From a virus: a stretch of 51,248 nt of DNA. The stretch spans positions 1 to 51,248 of the IMG/VR virus record IMGVR_UViG_3300048999_000032; one strand, 5' to 3'. Below are positions 43,716 to 51,248 of this stretch, in pieces; the stretch's first letter is position 1, and the number at the start of each line of letters is the position of its first letter. Below the pieces are notes generated by a model that saw only the letters and a list, made by a program, of their open reading frames with translations, was not told the origin of the DNA and did not search any database. Made by a program: the position numbers and the translations under genes.

Positions 43716-44396
43716 CTAGTAGAAACCTGCGTACTGACTGATGGGTTGTGGAGCCTTGATGGCCGCTGCAGCGGCGGCCTTTACCTCGACGGCGACCAGG
43801 CCGATCCAGTCGCTCGCGCAGTTGAGGGTCAGACCAACCGACCCACCGGCGGCAGCGTCACCACCGGCGGCATTGTTCGCAGCATTGGTCGAACCGGCAT
43901 TGATCAACCAGCGTTGACCTGTGAACGAAGAGATAGCCGACCCTGCCGAACCAAGCCCCGCGACCTGGTTGCCGGTGGTGGTCCCGGTGACCGTCACCGT
44001 GTCGGAGGTCTGGTTACCCGCGCTTGCGTGAGTCACTGGGGTGCCGAACGCGGCAGCGAACGTTGCTGCGGCCCCCGTGAAGGAGGTCGACCCACCCTCC
44101 AGGTCGGTATTGCCGGATGCCGTCCAGACGATCGTCTTTGCGCCGCTGCCAACGGCGGCAATGCCGAAAGCCTCGGTAAAGCCGGCCGTGCCACCGCCGT
44201 TGTGGATCTTCCCCAGCGAGGTCGCCGAGACCCCTCCGACCGTCATGGTCGTGGTCACGGAGTCGAAGGTGCTGCCGCCTCCGGCGACGATCGCGAGCGA
44301 TGACCCGACTCCGGTGTGGGTCCACGTCAGGGACGTGACTCCGGTGCCCGATGCACCTGCCGATGATGGGCCTACCGCGTCGAAGGCTACGGCCAT
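43716..44396 (-). CDS. Beta-rich surface structural protein, 226 aa
   Basis: MAVAFDAVGPSSAGASGTGV, SLTWTHTGVGSSLAIVAGGG and STNAANNAAGGDAAAGGSVG; low-complexity Gly/Ala/Thr with regular beta strands, as in phage surface decoration proteins. Likely exposed on the virion. Confidence 0.72.
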   Translation of the reverse strand: MAVAFDAVGPSSAGASGTGVTSLTWTHTGVGSSLAIVAGGGSTFDSVTTTMTVGGVSATSLGKIHNGGGTAGFTEAFGIAAVGSGAKTIVWTASGNTDLEGGSTSFTGAAATFAAAFGTPVTHASAGNQTSDTVTVTGTTTGNQVAGLGSAGSAISSFTGQRWLINAGSTNAANNAAGGDAAAGGSVGLTLNCASDWIGLVAVEVKAAAAAAIKAPQPISQYAGFY

Positions 44397-44406
44397 GACA
44401 GCCCTC

Positions 44407-44796
44407 CTAAGCGGTCGTCAGCGTCCCGGCGACCGCCACGGAGGCTCCCGATACGGTGAGGGTGGCCTTGATTCGCCGCCCGGTACCGGGGAACTGGTCA
44501 AGGCCCACCCGCAGCACGTTCGTGGTGTAGAACCCGCCCGGCCCCCTCGGGGGCGGCGGCATGGCAAGTTGCCCGCCCTCGATACCCGCACCTGCGGCCA
44601 GCGTCCAGGTGGCCCCACCGTCGAGCGACACCATCGCCTCGATCGACAGATGCGTGGCAGGGGTCGCATCCAGCCCGTTCGCCACGGTCCGGTCGATCGT
44701 CAAGGTGATCGAGGTGTCCGTATCCGCGATGCTCACTGGCCCGAAGTCCCGCGCCCCGATCTGCAAGGTGGTCGTCGGGATCGTCACGGTGGGCAT
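44407..44796 (-). CDS. Structural protein, 129 aa
   Basis: MPTVTIPTTTLQIGARDFGP, HLSIEAMVSLDGGATWTLAA and GTGRRIKATLTVSGASVAVA; a single beta-sandwich domain. SLDGGATWTL is often seen in sandwich domains of phage particles. Confidence 0.7.
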   Translation of the reverse strand: MPTVTIPTTTLQIGARDFGPVSIADTDTSITLTIDRTVANGLDATPATHLSIEAMVSLDGGATWTLAAGAGIEGGQLAMPPPPRGPGGFYTTNVLRVGLDQFPGTGRRIKATLTVSGASVAVAGTLTTA

Positions 44797-44987
44797 CAGG
44801 TCCGCCTGCGCTTCTCACCCTCGGGGGCAATGGCCTTCTCGGTCTTGTCCTCGACCACCGGTTCCCCGATACCCGAGGCGCACATGTCAGCACCGACGTT
44901 GTCCTCGACCTCGAGCACCTCACCGACCTCAGGCCAGTCCCGGCCGTTCAGCAGGCCCGTGGGGCGGTTGACGATACGAACCTTCAT
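44796..44987 (-). CDS. Small conserved head-region protein, 63 aa
   Basis: MKVRIVNRPTGLLNGRDWPE, VGEVLEVEDNVGADMCASGI and a charged EKRRRT end. The pattern of a short beta barrel with GLLNGRDWPEVG is one I know from unassigned head-region proteins. GGAG precedes the ATG. Confidence 0.72.
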   Translation of the reverse strand: MKVRIVNRPTGLLNGRDWPEVGEVLEVEDNVGADMCASGIGEPVVEDKTEKAIAPEGEKRRRT

Positions 44988-44989
44988 GA

Positions 44990-45340
44990 TCAGCTCCAGA
45001 TAGCGATAGTGGCCGTGAATGAGGGCGTCGTCCCGCCCGGAAGCGGCCACGACACACGAACGAAAGTTCCCCGCGACTGCGCCACACGCCACACGGTGAC
45101 CCCGGTCGTCGTGATGACAGGGATCGTCTCGTCAGCGTTCGCCGTCAGCCATGTGGTGCCGTCGTTGGAGAACTGCACCACGGGCGCCCATGTCGGACTG
45201 GTGCCCGATACGACATCGACGCCGATGTGCACAGATACAGGGCCGCCGACGTTCCCAACCGGCTGAACCGTGGCGGTGGCCGTATTCCCGGCAGCCGTGA
45301 TGACAGCGGATGACGCGTGCTGCGTCGTGATCCTCGGCAT
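44990..45340 (-). CDS. Structural protein, 116 aa
   Basis: MPRITTQHASSAVITAAGNT, VSVHIGVDVVSGTSPTWAPV and FSNDGTTWLTANADETIPVI; one beta-sandwich. Likely a virion accessory protein. The 56 bases upstream hold nothing clear. Confidence 0.7.
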   Translation of the reverse strand: MPRITTQHASSAVITAAGNTATATVQPVGNVGGPVSVHIGVDVVSGTSPTWAPVVQFSNDGTTWLTANADETIPVITTTGVTVWRVAQSRGTFVRVSWPLPGGTTPSFTATIAIWS

Positions 45341-45396
45341 GATTGCTCCAAGCTCTCTGAGGCAAGGCAGGAGCCCCCAGCAATCGGCCTTGGTAT

Positions 45397-45846
45397 CTAA
45401 CTGCGGTCGAGGAGATCGACGACTTCAGTGCGGTAGTTGTCGACCACCCATGCCAGCAGGTCCGAAACGCGCTGACCCTGCGGCTGCGGCTTCGCCCACA
45501 ACTCCAGGTTCTCCGGGCGGTTGTCTCCCCGGATGCCGTTGATGTGGTGCACGTTCTCGAACGGCGCGAGGGGTCGACCGAGGATCTGCTCCATGACGAC
45601 GCGGTGCTCAAGTTTCTTAACCCGGTTTTCGTCAACCACGACCACGTAGCCAACCCCTGTGACATACCGGCCGCCCGTGCCGCGCTTCGTGAGCGTGCGG
45701 CCAGCCAGCGGATCGCCATACCGGAGGAACTTGTAGTTGTGCTTGTTGCAATACCCGGAGGCGAGCGTCGCCACATGGGTTTCACAGTCGTCTACCGAGC
45801 ACCTCGTGCGGCCTCGGTCGAAGTAAGCGGAACGCGTTTCGGTCAT
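45397..45846 (-). CDS. Free-standing HNH homing-type endonuclease
   Basis: 149 residues. An N-terminal zinc region (CSVDDCETHV, CNKHNYKFLRYGDP) is followed by the HNH core LEHRVVMEQILGRPLAPFEN, VHHINGIRGDNRPENLELW and a C-terminal helix. Inserted directly after the capsid gene, breaking the usual order. Its 5' flank is AT-richer than neighbours and holds an 18-bp inverted repeat, so it is probably a recent mobile insertion. Confidence 0.85.
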   Translation of the reverse strand: MTETRSAYFDRGRTRCSVDDCETHVATLASGYCNKHNYKFLRYGDPLAGRTLTKRGTGGRYVTGVGYVVVVDENRVKKLEHRVVMEQILGRPLAPFENVHHINGIRGDNRPENLELWAKPQPQGQRVSDLLAWVVDNYRTEVVDLLDRS

Positions 45847-45875
45847 TGAACACCTCTGCAATAGGTGGGTACTGC

Positions 45876-45924
45876 CTCTATTCTGGTCCATTTATGATTG
45901 CAGCACAAATGGACCAGAATAGAG
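45876..45924. repeat. 18-bp perfect inverted repeat behind the capsid gene
   Basis: CTCTATTCTGGTCCATTT (45876-45893) is exactly complementary to 45907-45924, with a 13-base loop. It is much AT-richer than its surroundings and lies between the capsid stop and the homing nuclease start. It may be the capsid gene terminator or a boundary of the inserted nuclease module. Confidence 0.85.
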
Positions 45925-45935
45925 AGACTGTTGTA

Positions 45936-47195
45936 TTAAGTTGCGCTGTTGGCGAGGTACTTGCAGGCGTTCGGGTCGACCGTGACGGCCCCGGTACGGA
46001 CCAAAGTGCGGAAAGCAACCTGGTCATTGCCAAAGGCATATTCGTTGCTTCGCTCGAACCGTAGCCCGCCCGCGATGCGGATCTTCAGCGCCGCCATTTC
46101 ACCGAAGTAGATCGACTTCGCGTTCGCCGCCATCACCGGCAGCTGCGGCACGACGTAGGCGGGCTTGCCGAGAATCGTGTCCGGGTCGCCCGCAGTGAGC
46201 GCCGGCTGCCAGATCGAGGACCCGTTCGGTGCGCCCTTCAGGTTCCGGATCGCCGCGAAGGACGAGTCGGCCATGACCCACGCAGCGTTCGTCCGGTACT
46301 CCGGGAGCACCGAGTGGAACAGGTTCACCAGCAGATCGGACCCCATGCCGGCGGTGGCCTGTGAGCCGAGGCTGACCGTGGTGCCCACCGGGCCGGTGAC
46401 ACCGACAGTGGTGAAGCCGGCGATCAGGGCGGTGGTGCCGATGAAGCTCAGGGTGCGGGCGAGTTCACGGCCGGCCGCCATTGAGATGTATCCCTCGAGG
46501 TCGAAGTTGGTGTCGGACACCAACTCAGACGGCACCAGGGTCAGGTAGCCGTACTTGGAGACCGACAGGTTGACCGTGGTGAGCGTCGCGTCGTTCGCGG
46601 TGATAGCACCGTTCGCCGAGATCGCCGCCGGGGTTGCGGCGTTCGCCGTACCGGTGGTGGCGTGCACCGTCGCGACCGGCAGCGGCAGGGTGTTGCCGTC
46701 AGTGGTGTTGAGGATGTCGACACCGGACTGCAGCAGCTGCGACCCCGCCACGGCGTACTGCCACAGCTGGCCGTACACGCCGTCCTGCGCCACACCGCCA
46801 GTGGCGGACATGGCACGCGTTTCCTGGCCACGGGTCGCCATCGCGCGCCGCTCCGCACCCGGAACAGCCGGGATGTCGAACACGTCACCGACACGGGCCT
46901 CACGGGCCCACTTGCCGAACGCGGCGTCGGCATCGGACTGGCGCTGCTGCTCGTTCGGCTGCTTACCTGTGACCTTGCGGAACGACTCCTCGAGCTCGCG
47001 CCCGCGGTCCTCGCCGTCCTTGATGGCCTTGGCCCGCCCCAGGAGCGTGCCCGCCTCGGCGAACATGCCATCGAAGGCCGACTGCTCCTCGACAGACAAC
47101 TCACGGCCCTCGGTCACGCCCCGCTGGGCGATCTCCTGGGCCTCGTTGATGAGCGCTGCGCGGCGCTCCATCAGGGTGTCAGCAATGCTGGACAT
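45936..47195 (-). CDS. Major capsid protein, HK97 fold
   Basis: 419 residues from ATG 47195. The N-terminal delta-like coiled coil (MSSIADTLMERRAALINEAQ, about 1-105) would be removed by the protease. The capsid domain has LPLPVATVHATTGTANAATP, SVSKYGYLTLVPSELVSDTN, FHSVLPEYRTNAAWVMADSS and LGKPAYVVPQLPVMAANAKS, typical of the family. AGGGG is eight bases upstream of the ATG. Confidence 0.95.
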   Translation of the reverse strand: MSSIADTLMERRAALINEAQEIAQRGVTEGRELSVEEQSAFDGMFAEAGTLLGRAKAIKDGEDRGRELEESFRKVTGKQPNEQQRQSDADAAFGKWAREARVGDVFDIPAVPGAERRAMATRGQETRAMSATGGVAQDGVYGQLWQYAVAGSQLLQSGVDILNTTDGNTLPLPVATVHATTGTANAATPAAISANGAITANDATLTTVNLSVSKYGYLTLVPSELVSDTNFDLEGYISMAAGRELARTLSFIGTTALIAGFTTVGVTGPVGTTVSLGSQATAGMGSDLLVNLFHSVLPEYRTNAAWVMADSSFAAIRNLKGAPNGSSIWQPALTAGDPDTILGKPAYVVPQLPVMAANAKSIYFGEMAALKIRIAGGLRFERSNEYAFGNDQVAFRTLVRTGAVTVDPNACKYLANSAT

Positions 47196-47212
47196 GTGTG
47201 GGTCCCCTTTCA

Positions 47213-47244
47213 CGGGACTCGGATGGGGTCATGCATGAGTCCCG
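47213..47244. promoter_or_regulatory. Leader hairpin of the capsid gene
   Basis: CGGGACTC (47213-47220) pairs with GAGTCCCG (47237-47244) 18 bases upstream of the capsid ATG. The 130-base gap to the protease gene otherwise holds no gene. It could protect or regulate capsid mRNA. Confidence 0.45.
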
Positions 47245-47325
47245 GTGGGGGCTGCCCTGCCGGATTACTGCGCTTGATGCGCCACGGTCAGCGGGTGGTT
47301 GTGCCTGCCCGCCGTGAGTGGTGGT

Positions 47326-48072
47326 CTAGAGGGTCGCGTCAGGGTCCAGTAACGCGATCGCCGCGAGAGCAGCCTGCGCCGAACGGTGCTGCTTCACTGG
47401 GGCGGCATTGTCAGTGCGCTTGAAGAACTTGATCAGCTCATCGCGCTCAGCCAGAGCGCGCACTTCAGCGACATCAACGCCGAACTTGCGCGCCAGCGAC
47501 TCGTACGCCGAGCCAGGGCCAATGAGCGCGCCACCGACCCGCTGCTCCACATGGGCCAGCGAGCGGACGTCGACCGTGCTACCGGACCGCAAACCCACCG
47601 AAGTATCCAGGTAGGCGGGGGTGTTCACTGGAGCCACATCGATCAGCCGGACCGACTGCAGGGTCCGCATGGGGTAGCCGGTCACATCATCGGTGGCCCA
47701 GTCGTCATCGAAGGCGATGAATGCGAAGCTCGACTGCCGCACATCTCCCCGCTGCACCAGCTCGTGCACATCCGCGCGGCTCGTCGGTAGATCCACCTGG
47801 TAGGTGAGACCCACCTCGTCGAGTCCGAGGCGCAGCGTGCGGGCACCGGTCGTGCCCAACAAGAGGTTGTCCTCGTGGTTGTAGCGGGCCAGCACGTCCG
47901 GCCAGCCGTCGCCGTGCGACTTGTTGAAGGCGCGCGAGTCGATCTGCTCGACGAAACCGCCGAGATTCTGGGACATCCGCCCGAACTTCGCGGCATACCC
48001 GCCGATGGTCATCTTGTCCCCGGCGCGGATCTCCACCGGGACCGACGTGAAGCGCCGCTCAGCGTCGCTCAT
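47326..48072 (-). CDS. Prohead protease, HK97 family
   Basis: 248 residues. EIRAGDKMTIGGYAAKFGRM, FVEQIDSRAFNKS, VLARYNHEDNLLLGTTG (catalytic His) and RGDVRQSSFAFIAFDDDW (catalytic Ser) fit the herpesvirus-like serine protease of HK97 phages. The C-terminal 70 residues are a charged extension. It trims the capsid N-terminal domain. Confidence 0.92.
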   Translation of the reverse strand: MSDAERRFTSVPVEIRAGDKMTIGGYAAKFGRMSQNLGGFVEQIDSRAFNKSHGDGWPDVLARYNHEDNLLLGTTGARTLRLGLDEVGLTYQVDLPTSRADVHELVQRGDVRQSSFAFIAFDDDWATDDVTGYPMRTLQSVRLIDVAPVNTPAYLDTSVGLRSGSTVDVRSLAHVEQRVGGALIGPGSAYESLARKFGVDVAEVRALAERDELIKFFKRTDNAAPVKQHRSAQAALAAIALLDPDATL

Positions 48073-49196
48073 GGTAGTTCTCCTCTTGTCAGCGGATCTA
48101 CAGATGGTGCGGGTGCGTTATGGAAGTCGCCGCCCGGAACAGGCGGCCGGTCCTCGAGCGCCCTGGCTTCGTTGAGCGACAGACGCCCATCCTTCAGCTG
48201 TTCGCCGATGATGTCGGTGCGGGTCTTCGCGTCCGTCCTGAACGTCGCATCCACGTTCAGCTTGACGCACTGCTGCGCGGGGAGCAGACGGTTGAACGCG
48301 TCCTCGAGCCGCACCATGTACGGACGCATGTCGTTCGCCCGGTTCAGCGGTCGGGACTCGTCCGTGATGTAGGTCAGCGACCCTGCCGCTTCACCGCCGA
48401 TCTCGCGAGGATCGATGCCGTAGATGGCAGCGATCTCGGTAGCGGTCAGCTTCAGGGTCTCGATGAACTGTGTGTGTGACGGCGGGATCACCGTCATGGA
48501 CAGGTCCCAGTCGTTGCCCGTGACAAACGGCTTCCCGGATGTGAACGCAGCAACAGCACGGTCCCGGATCACCGTGGCCGCGTCAGGCTGGATCGTCTGC
48601 TGCGTGTTCCGCAGCACCGCAGGCGGTAGACCGCCGCCACGTCGAACGTCCGCGTAGTCCTGAGCCGACAGGCCTGCACGGACAAGCGCCGCGTAATGCT
48701 CGATCGGCGACAGGCCCAGCGTGTGACCGGTAGGGACGATCCACGGGATGTGCACCAGTTGACTCGATGGGACCGGTTGGCCGGCGACATACCACTGCTT
48801 CTTCAGTTCGTCGAACGACCACCAGTCACGGCGCAGCCAGTTCACCACCGTGGGGTAGCCGAAACCGTCCGTCTCCGAGATCCACCCCACCGCGTTGCCT
48901 GTGGTCACCAGCCCGTACCCGGCCTGGCCGATCCACGACCCGATCCCTGGACGACCGGGCTCGTTCTGGTTGCGGAACAGCAGCGGAAGCGTGATCTCCT
49001 GCCGGGTATCGCCGTTCATCCGGTACGCGTCCAGCGGCAGCGTCGAGAGGAAGTCCACGATGCACCGGATCGCCGAAAACACCGGCGCCAGATGCGTAGC
49101 CCGCTCCGTCGAGAGAGTCCGCAGGTCATAGTCCGGGAACGTGTTGAACCACTGGTCAGCGGTGCGCTGCTCAGCCTTACGGAAGAACAGGCTCAC
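48069..49196 (-). CDS. Portal protein, HK97 family
   Basis: 375 residues. THLAPVFSAIRCIVDFLSTL, LLFRNQNEPGRPGIGSWIGQ, VHIPWIVPTGHTLGLSPIEH and IDPREIGGEAAGSLTYITDE are family hallmarks. It forms the dodecameric DNA entry ring. Confidence 0.94.
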   Translation of the reverse strand: MSLFFRKAEQRTADQWFNTFPDYDLRTLSTERATHLAPVFSAIRCIVDFLSTLPLDAYRMNGDTRQEITLPLLFRNQNEPGRPGIGSWIGQAGYGLVTTGNAVGWISETDGFGYPTVVNWLRRDWWSFDELKKQWYVAGQPVPSSQLVHIPWIVPTGHTLGLSPIEHYAALVRAGLSAQDYADVRRGGGLPPAVLRNTQQTIQPDAATVIRDRAVAAFTSGKPFVTGNDWDLSMTVIPPSHTQFIETLKLTATEIAAIYGIDPREIGGEAAGSLTYITDESRPLNRANDMRPYMVRLEDAFNRLLPAQQCVKLNVDATFRTDAKTRTDIIGEQLKDGRLSLNEARALEDRPPVPGGDFHNAPAPSVDPLTRGELP

Positions 49197-49363
49197 CGGA
49201 CCTCACCCTTCCTGGATGAAGCCAGCGCCGAACCCGCGAGGACGATCACGCCGGCAACCGCCAGGGACCACAGTCCGATCCACCTGTAAAGGCCGCCGCC
49301 GACACCGGCAGCGATCAGCAGCAGCCCCAGCGCGTCGAGAAGGGTCGTCAGTATTGCGCGCAT
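49193..49363 (-). CDS. Two-pass membrane protein between terminase and portal, 56 aa
   Basis: MRAILTTLLDALGLLLIAAG, VGGGLYRWIGLWSLAVAGVI and VLAGSALASSRKGEVR: two hydrophobic helices with a GG-rich turn. GGAGGGG precedes the ATG. A small membrane gene at this place is seen in several actinophages without known role. Confidence 0.75.
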   Translation of the reverse strand: MRAILTTLLDALGLLLIAAGVGGGLYRWIGLWSLAVAGVIVLAGSALASSRKGEVR

Positions 49364-49373
49364 CAGCCCCTCC

Positions 49374-50807
49374 TCAGAACACGGATAACAACGGGTCGTA
49401 CGAGAAGCCGAGCAGATAGTCCGCGATGACAGCACCCTCCAACGGCGACACGTCCGAGGTGGAGTTCCTGCGCCCCACCGCCCACCGGTCACTCACCGGT
49501 CGCCGCTGAGCGCCGCGCACCGCGTCCTCGAGCTCGGGGTGAGTCATGTGCGCGATGGTCTGGGTCTGCACCTTGTCGAAGAACGCGGCGCACGCATCCA
49601 GCACGTCGGTGGTCGTCAGTAGCCGTAGGTTCACACCGGCAGCCTTCAGGGGGTCGATCAGGTCAGCGGCAGGGCCACGGGAGTCGATCCCGATCCGGCA
49701 CTTCAGTGTTTCCTGCAGTCGCTTCGCCTCGTCGACAATCCAGTCAGTTCCACGGCGGCGATCCAGTAGTCCGACCAGTTCGCGGCCAGGCAGCGGAGTG
49801 GCACCGGAGATCGAGGACCAAGCGCGGTCGACCGACACCGCGATGCCCAGCGTGATTCCCTCGGTCGGCGGAGTGTCCTGAGATGGGACAGCGCAGCGCG
49901 CCCACTTCTCTGCGCCGAAGATGTGCTCGAGATGACCGGGGTCGTCCCACCAGCCCAGACGTTCACGTCCGAACTCTTCCGGGGGGAGCGCGAGCCGCTC
50001 ATTGCGGATCGTCTCCGTACGGATCCGGCGACCCATCTGCGGGTTCGCCTGCTGCCAGTACGACTCGTCATCCAAGATGCAGCCCATAGACCCGACTGCG
50101 TGACTGCAGTCCGAGGTGGCGCAGCCTTGCCGCGGCGCGCACCACTCGACGTACACCATTGACCCGGAGCCCAGCCGGCCGCGGTCCCGGATGCCACGAA
50201 GCACCTCGGAGTCCGCCAAGCCCGCAGAAGACCCGTACCAGACCTGCGGCTCATCCTGCGCCGACAGCATCGGCAGCAATGCGCCCATGTGCACCGGTTG
50301 CAGCGCGAACGCCTCATCCAGCACCACGCGCTTACCCGACAGCCCCCGGCCGCCGGACTTCGTGCGGGCCTTGAACTTGATCCGGCAACCGTTCAGAAGC
50401 TCGATCGCCTCATCGCCGTTACCGCGGTGGATGTGCTTGATCTCGCGGTCCAGGTCAGGCGAGGACTCGATCAGTTCCGACAAGTCCCGGAAAGCTTCCT
50501 GAGCTGTCGGGAACTCGTGAGCGCTCCACACCAGCAGCGGCACCTCAGCTATGAACGCCTCACCGAGCGCAGCGATCTTGAACAAGCCAGTTTTGATGTT
50601 CTGACGGGCCCCGATCACCGCAACCTCGAACGCGACCCGCCGACCTGCACGATCCAGGCCGAACATCGGCTCGAGCACCAGCAGCTGCTCCGGATCGGCG
50701 GGGAAGCCGACCATCTCCGCGAGATCAGCGACCTCAGGGGCCAGCGAGTCAGCGAAGTCAGGAGCCGTGAAATGCGCCGGCTTAACCAGCGTGACGTTTG
50801 AGTTCAC
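49374..50807 (-). CDS. terL: Terminase large subunit
   Basis: 477 residues. Variant Walker A GARQNIKT near residue 85, Walker B VVLDEAF near 160, and a nuclease domain with GIAVSVDRAW, IGIDSRGPAADLIDPLKAAG as acidic ligand regions. GTG 50807 overlaps the small subunit by 26 bases with AGGG upstream. It drives DNA packaging and cleaves the concatemer. Confidence 0.93.
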   Translation of the reverse strand: MNSNVTLVKPAHFTAPDFADSLAPEVADLAEMVGFPADPEQLLVLEPMFGLDRAGRRVAFEVAVIGARQNIKTGLFKIAALGEAFIAEVPLLVWSAHEFPTAQEAFRDLSELIESSPDLDREIKHIHRGNGDEAIELLNGCRIKFKARTKSGGRGLSGKRVVLDEAFALQPVHMGALLPMLSAQDEPQVWYGSSAGLADSEVLRGIRDRGRLGSGSMVYVEWCAPRQGCATSDCSHAVGSMGCILDDESYWQQANPQMGRRIRTETIRNERLALPPEEFGRERLGWWDDPGHLEHIFGAEKWARCAVPSQDTPPTEGITLGIAVSVDRAWSSISGATPLPGRELVGLLDRRRGTDWIVDEAKRLQETLKCRIGIDSRGPAADLIDPLKAAGVNLRLLTTTDVLDACAAFFDKVQTQTIAHMTHPELEDAVRGAQRRPVSDRWAVGRRNSTSDVSPLEGAVIADYLLGFSYDPLLSVF

Positions 50808-51180
50808 GCCTGGCCCTCAGTTCATCCAGCTTCGAAGCCCTCGGAGCGTCCTTCATGGCCTCAGCCATCACCGATCGCAGTTCCTTGCTGATCGGCGCGA
50901 CACTCAGGCCCATAGCACGCGGGTCCGACATTCTCCGTGCGAGCTCGATCGCCTGCTGGCCCAGCGCCGTATCCGCCACACCGGCCGCCTCGAGCTCACG
51001 CCGAGTCGTCGCGAGCAGCGGTGCGACCGCATCAGGGTCGGCAGGAGGCCGGATCGGCTCCACAGACGCCTTCACGCCCGCTCGGGAGCCACGTTTACGG
51101 CATGCGCCGCTGCAGTAGGCCGCACGGGGCGACTTCGCCTCGAAGGATGACCCGCAGGCCGTGCACTCGACTGTCCTCAC
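50782..51180 (-). CDS. terS: Terminase small subunit with N-terminal zinc knuckle
   Basis: 132 residues. MRTVECTACGSSFEAKSPRA and YCSGACRKRG form a zinc site, followed by helical segments (LATTRRELEAAGVADTALGQ, AELARR-type helix, then SKELRSVMAEAMKDAPRASK) as in small terminases of actinophages. GTG start with GGAGG nine bases upstream. It recognises packaging sites. Confidence 0.8.
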   Translation of the reverse strand: MRTVECTACGSSFEAKSPRAAYCSGACRKRGSRAGVKASVEPIRPPADPDAVAPLLATTRRELEAAGVADTALGQQAIELARRMSDPRAMGLSVAPISKELRSVMAEAMKDAPRASKLDELRARRELKRHAG

Positions 51181-51248
51181 CGGGGATCACCTCCGGATCT
51201 GGGCTGTCACTGCGACCATGTGTGACCAGGGAGGGATCGCAGATTGGG
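51181..51248. other. Right-end non-coding region
   Basis: The last 68 bases hold the ribosome site of the small terminase gene and otherwise no gene. With bases 1-29 they would form the junction between HNH nuclease and terminase, the usual place of the packaging site. No repeats between the two ends are visible. Confidence 0.4.

Overview
The window looks like a near-complete or complete genome of a temperate siphovirus (HK97-type capsid, long non-contractile tail) infecting a high-GC actinobacterium. The evidence is consistent GC-rich third positions, a WhiB-family regulator, an MmpS-like membrane protein (a family of mycolic-acid-bearing Corynebacteriales), Ltp-type superinfection exclusion domains, a tyrosine integrase with a tRNA-derived attP core, and tightly overlapping ATGA/GTGA gene junctions. 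The exact host and the physical ends cannot be read from the sequence. The HNH gene at the left edge would lie directly before the terminase genes at the right edge if the ends join.

Layout. (1) 1-21.0 kb, leftward early operon (minus strand), read from 21.0 kb to the left edge. It holds an Xis-like HTH protein, a conserved phage protein with a 600-bp degenerate pentanucleotide array behind it, many small membrane and zinc-ribbon proteins, an RNA-ligase-like protein, a YunG-like protein, a RusA-like resolvase, a WhiB variant, a Sak4-like recombination ATPase, a 5-methylcytosine methyltransferase, an amino-methyltransferase, HNH nucleases and a DnaD-like initiator. The only plus-strand gene here is a ribbon-helix-helix gene (1383-1541), divergent from the MmpS-like gene, with three operator-like palindromes between them. 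(2) 21.0-24.2 kb, immunity and integration module (plus strand): repressor, membrane protein, second HTH protein, terminator, integrase, one small gene, and attP with arm-type repeats around the 3' half of a tRNA-Ala gene. (3) 24.2-28.4 kb, a rightward run of small genes beginning with an Ltp-like superinfection exclusion protein and including an HNH-type lipoprotein. (4) 28.4-32.1 kb (minus), lysis cassette: amidase endolysin, two small holin-like proteins, a degenerate tRNA, small membrane proteins with an out-of-frame overlapping pair, and a PIG-L deacetylase. (5) 32.1-51.2 kb (minus), virion genes transcribed right to left: terminase small and large subunits, portal, protease, capsid, a free-standing HNH homing-type nuclease, decoration-like proteins, a 339-residue arginine-rich repeat protein, head-tail connectors, tail tube candidate, frameshifted chaperones, 1213-residue tape measure and minor tail proteins.

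How it works together. The repressor at 21.2 kb probably silences the leftward promoter at about 21.1 kb. The same 10-bp motif flanks that promoter and recurs in attP, linking immunity or excision to integration. After integration the phage rebuilds the 3' end of the host tRNA-Ala and supplies a terminator just behind it, with the exclusion gene next in line. Early genes serve recombination, DNA modification and host takeover; the right arm builds the particle; the lysis cassette ends at a strong hairpin facing the 24-28 kb operon.

The most unusual features are the pentanucleotide array at 19.34-19.95 kb, which is exactly framed by a 205-codon open frame overlapping both neighbours by 4 bp; the RRG-repeat head-region protein; the self-contained MmpS/RHH cassette with phased operators; the attP architecture; a WhiB protein with a CX3C spacing; and many genes of 27-60 codons that short-gene cut-offs would miss.
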